In this document: positions 6,038 through 7,647 of the stretch, piece after piece
Layout: each line of letters opens with the position of its first letter
Position numbering within the stretch: the stretch's first letter is position 1
NCBI GenBank assembly: GCA_964593905.1
Contig: CAZQLE010000189.1
Span: forward strand, 1-7,647
Length of the DNA: 7,647 nucleotides
Reading direction: 5' to 3'
DNA from: CAZQLE01 sp964593905
GTDB lineage: Bacteria; Chloroflexota; Anaerolineae; Anaerolineales; Anaerolineaceae
Made by a program: the position numbers and the translations under genes
The notes under the pieces: generated by a model
What the model was told of the DNA's origin: nothing
Databases searched by the model: none
Seen by the model: the letters and a program-made list of their open reading frames with translations, nothing else

Positions 6038-7273
6038 TTAATCTGTGGCCGTACCCTGGGCAGCCTGAAGCGGTTCAACAACAACCTGGGCATTGCCGCC
6101 TGGCAGCCGAATTTGCAGCGCCACCAGCAAATTAATCAATGCAATCCCCACACCCATCAAGAAGACATACTGATAACCAAATGTGCGCCAGATCAGACCG
6201 CCAATCAAAGCGATGCTGATGGAAAAAACATGGTCGATCGTAAGAGCTGAAGTCAGTGCCGGTTGGATATCCTCTGGACGCAGCGCAATTTTCTTCATAA
6301 ACGTAGCGCGGGCCATATTGACCGACATCAACATCTGGTCCAGCAAGTAACAGGCGCAAATGACCAGAAAAGCCGCCGGCGCTGCAAAAATTTGCTGCGC
6401 AAAGCCATAACCAAAACAGACCATTACCAGCAGCGCAGCCTCTCCGGCCAGAACCACACGCTCGCCCCAGTGATCGATCATCCAGCCCAGCAGCGGCTGA
6501 AAGATAATGCCGATCACCCCGCCAATGGTCATCAGGGTGGCGATGATCTGGGTGGGTTGATTCAACACCGAAACCAGCACCCACGGGGCAAAGGTGATGA
6601 ACAACTGTTTGCGCGAGCCATACAAAATCGCCAGCAAATAATACAGCCGGTACTCGCGGTGCAGCTTAAAATAATTGCCCGCCCGCTGGGCCTGCCGCGG
6701 CTGCATCAGAGCCATCCACAACCCTGCTATGGTTAAACCGATGGCGACCAGCACAAAGGAATGTTCAAACCTAAAATTGAAATAGCGAAACCCGATAAAG
6801 ACAATAAAACTGCCAAAGATCGTGGCAAAATTGCGCAGGGCATTTAGCTGCCCCAGGCGCTGCCCTGTTTTTCCCGGTTCGGCCAGTTCCATGCCGATCC
6901 CTGAAGCCAGCGGCATAAACAAATGTTGGCCCAGGCTGTAAAGAAACAGCCAGAAAACCATGATCGTATACGAAGAGGAGCCGAAACCGATTAAGACCGC
7001 CCCGGCCGCACCCAAAAACATGCTCAACGCGCCCAGCCGCCGGCTGCAAAGAAACCAGACCGCCGCGGTCATAAACACGGCCAGAATGCCGGGCAGCTCG
7101 CGGGGGAACTCTAAAAATGTGCGCTCAAATTCTCCCAGCATAAAGCGATCGTTCAAGAAATTATTAAACGTCGAATCAAACACACTGTAAGAGACACCCA
7201 TCGCCAGCGAGGCCAGTGCAAACAGTTTAAGCTCGCGCGGCATACGATTCAGATAATTCGAAGCAGACTGCAT
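6038..7273 (-). CDS. MFS transporter, 12-TM, substrate unknown
   Basis: This is a predicted inner-membrane major facilitator protein of 411 aa, the normal size for a 12-helix member. About 12 hydrophobic segments can be seen in two halves separated by a basic central loop near 190-210 (QPRQAQRAGNYFKLHREYRL). Helix 1 carries FDSTFNNFLND (32-42), followed by RTFLEFPRELPG (51-62), a segment I associate with a recurring uncharacterised group of bacterial MFS proteins. An equivalent of motif A in the second half is GWMIDHWGERVVL (263-275). The canonical drug-efflux motif C of the first transporter is not evident, so the two MFS proteins are not close paralogues. The start at 7273 has only a weak purine-rich sequence before it; Met11 is an alternative but has none. 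It probably heads an operon with the HEAT-like gene 30 nt downstream. Confidence 0.86.
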   Translation of the reverse strand: MQSASNYLNRMPRELKLFALASLAMGVSYSVFDSTFNNFLNDRFMLGEFERTFLEFPRELPGILAVFMTAAVWFLCSRRLGALSMFLGAAGAVLIGFGSSSYTIMVFWLFLYSLGQHLFMPLASGIGMELAEPGKTGQRLGQLNALRNFATIFGSFIVFIGFRYFNFRFEHSFVLVAIGLTIAGLWMALMQPRQAQRAGNYFKLHREYRLYYLLAILYGSRKQLFITFAPWVLVSVLNQPTQIIATLMTIGGVIGIIFQPLLGWMIDHWGERVVLAGEAALLVMVCFGYGFAQQIFAAPAAFLVICACYLLDQMLMSVNMARATFMKKIALRPEDIQPALTSALTIDHVFSISIALIGGLIWRTFGYQYVFLMGVGIALINLLVALQIRLPGGNAQVVVEPLQAAQGTATD

Positions 7274-7296
7274 GATATTCAGCTTTCAGTAAAAGG

Positions 7297-7305
7297 ATTT
7301 TATCA
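7297..7305 (-). promoter_or_regulatory. Candidate extended -10 promoter of the minus-strand MFS gene
   Basis: On the minus strand the sequence reads TGATAAAAT, that is TGN plus a near-consensus -10 hexamer, about 24 nt before the ATG at 7273. TTGAAC lies further upstream, but its spacing to this hexamer is too long (21 nt), so the extended -10 would have to compensate. A small inverted repeat overlaps the site. Confidence 0.45.
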
Positions 7306-7319
7306 CCCGTACCCGTGAT
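7302..7319. repeat. Short inverted repeat, possible operator
   Basis: ATCAC at 7302-7306 and GTGAT at 7315-7319 form an inverted repeat with an 8-nt centre (CCGTACCC). It overlaps the upstream edge of the candidate -10 element of the MFS gene, a position where a repressor could act. Five-base arms are short and may be chance. Confidence 0.3.
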
Positions 7320-7379
7320 GCAGGTTCAATTTTACCCGAATCTGTTTCATTGGTTAACCCGCCCTCTGGTCTGTATCAC

Positions 7380-7414
7380 AAAAAATCCCCCTTCAAAATC
7401 TCTGAAGGGGGATT
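7380..7414 (-). terminator. Rho-independent terminator of the enolase gene
   Basis: AATCCCCCTTCA (7384-7395) and TGAAGGGGGATT (7403-7414) form a perfect 12-bp stem with a 7-nt loop. On the minus strand the stem is followed by a run of six T, while no T run follows on the plus strand. It lies 24 nt beyond the enolase stop and upstream of the MFS gene, so it should insulate that gene from enolase transcription. Confidence 0.9.
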
Positions 7415-7437
7415 GATCGCTTCCAGTCGGTTAATGA

Positions 7438-7647
7438 CTAGGCGGGTTTGCCAGCTTTGAGGGCATCCCAACCGGCATATTTGGCGGTTTCGCCCAGTTC
7501 GGCTTCGATGCGCAGCAGGCGATTGTATTTCGCCACGCGGTCTGAGCGGGCAGGAGCGCCGGTCTTGATCTGGCCCATGTTCAGGGCAACAGCCAGGTCG
7601 GCGATGGTGGAATCTTCGGTCTCACCCGAGCGGTGCGAGGTGACCGC
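7438..7647 (-). CDS. eno: Enolase (phosphopyruvate hydratase), C-terminal part
   Basis: This is the cytoplasmic glycolytic enzyme that interconverts 2-phosphoglycerate and phosphoenolpyruvate. Only the last 69 codons and a TAG stop lie in the window; the 5' end is cut off by the window edge. The translation begins AVTSHRSGETEDSTIADLAV and continues with GQIKTGAPARSDRVAKYNRLLRIE, the strongly conserved C-terminal enolase block. SHRSGETED contains the substrate-binding His, Arg and Ser, and the SDRVAKYN stretch is the usual C-terminal signature. After LLRIE the protein has a further short tail, ELGETAKYAGWDALKAGKPA, a known type of enolase C-terminus but longer than in E. coli. The gene is followed by a strong terminator, so it is likely the last gene of its transcript. 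Confidence 0.97.
   Translation of the reverse strand, partial: AVTSHRSGETEDSTIADLAVALNMGQIKTGAPARSDRVAKYNRLLRIEAELGETAKYAGWDALKAGKPA

Noticed and set aside
6132..6584. A 150-aa frame on the minus strand within the second MFS gene
   Set aside because: This is a shifted-frame shadow of the MFS gene. I considered a frameshift, but the MFS frame is unbroken from 7273 to 6038 with continuous helices.
6263..6736. A 157-aa open frame on the plus strand opposite the second MFS gene
   Set aside because: The composition is rich in Gln, His and Arg, as expected from the antisense of membrane helices. There is no domain, and the MFS frame is clearly the coding one.

Overview
The window looks like an ordinary bacterial chromosome segment. 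A Chloroflexota (Anaerolineae-like) origin is my best guess. It rests only on overall impression: enolase with a C-terminal tail, a moderate GC content of roughly 50-60%, and paired membrane-anchored hydrolases. It is not proven. I see no insertion sequence, CRISPR array, tRNA, rRNA or prophage signature, and the protein-coding density is very high.

Layout. Positions 2-2666 (+): a 5'-truncated DHA2-type drug-efflux MFS transporter, a TetR-family regulator 17 nt downstream, and a family-5-type uracil-DNA glycosylase whose ATG overlaps the tetR stop. This reads as one transcription unit whose promoter lies upstream of the window. Positions 2667-2784: a short gap with a good sigma70-type promoter. 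Positions 2785-5213 (+): two consecutive, unrelated-looking alpha/beta hydrolases, each with an N-terminal membrane anchor, followed by a short SDR-family oxidoreductase. Positions 5210-7273 (-): a second, different 12-TM MFS protein followed by a HEAT-repeat-like protein, convergent with the SDR gene and sharing a TTAA at the stop codons. Positions 7274-7437: an intergenic stretch with the candidate promoter of the second MFS gene and a strong intrinsic terminator for the last gene. Positions 7438-7647 (-): the C-terminal 69 codons of enolase.

How the genes may work together. The first block is a classic efflux pump plus likely local repressor, with a DNA-repair enzyme riding on the same message. 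The second block suggests ester or lipid-type chemistry at the membrane face, but no substrate can be named. The third block pairs a transporter of unknown substrate with an all-helical repeat protein of unknown role. Enolase is a housekeeping glycolytic gene that is probably transcribed separately.

I found no convincing wholly new system. The points most worth a second look are the base-composition jump in the glycosylase gene and its coupling to tetR, the SDR that appears to lack the catalytic serine, the tandem anchored hydrolases, and the MFS/HEAT pair.
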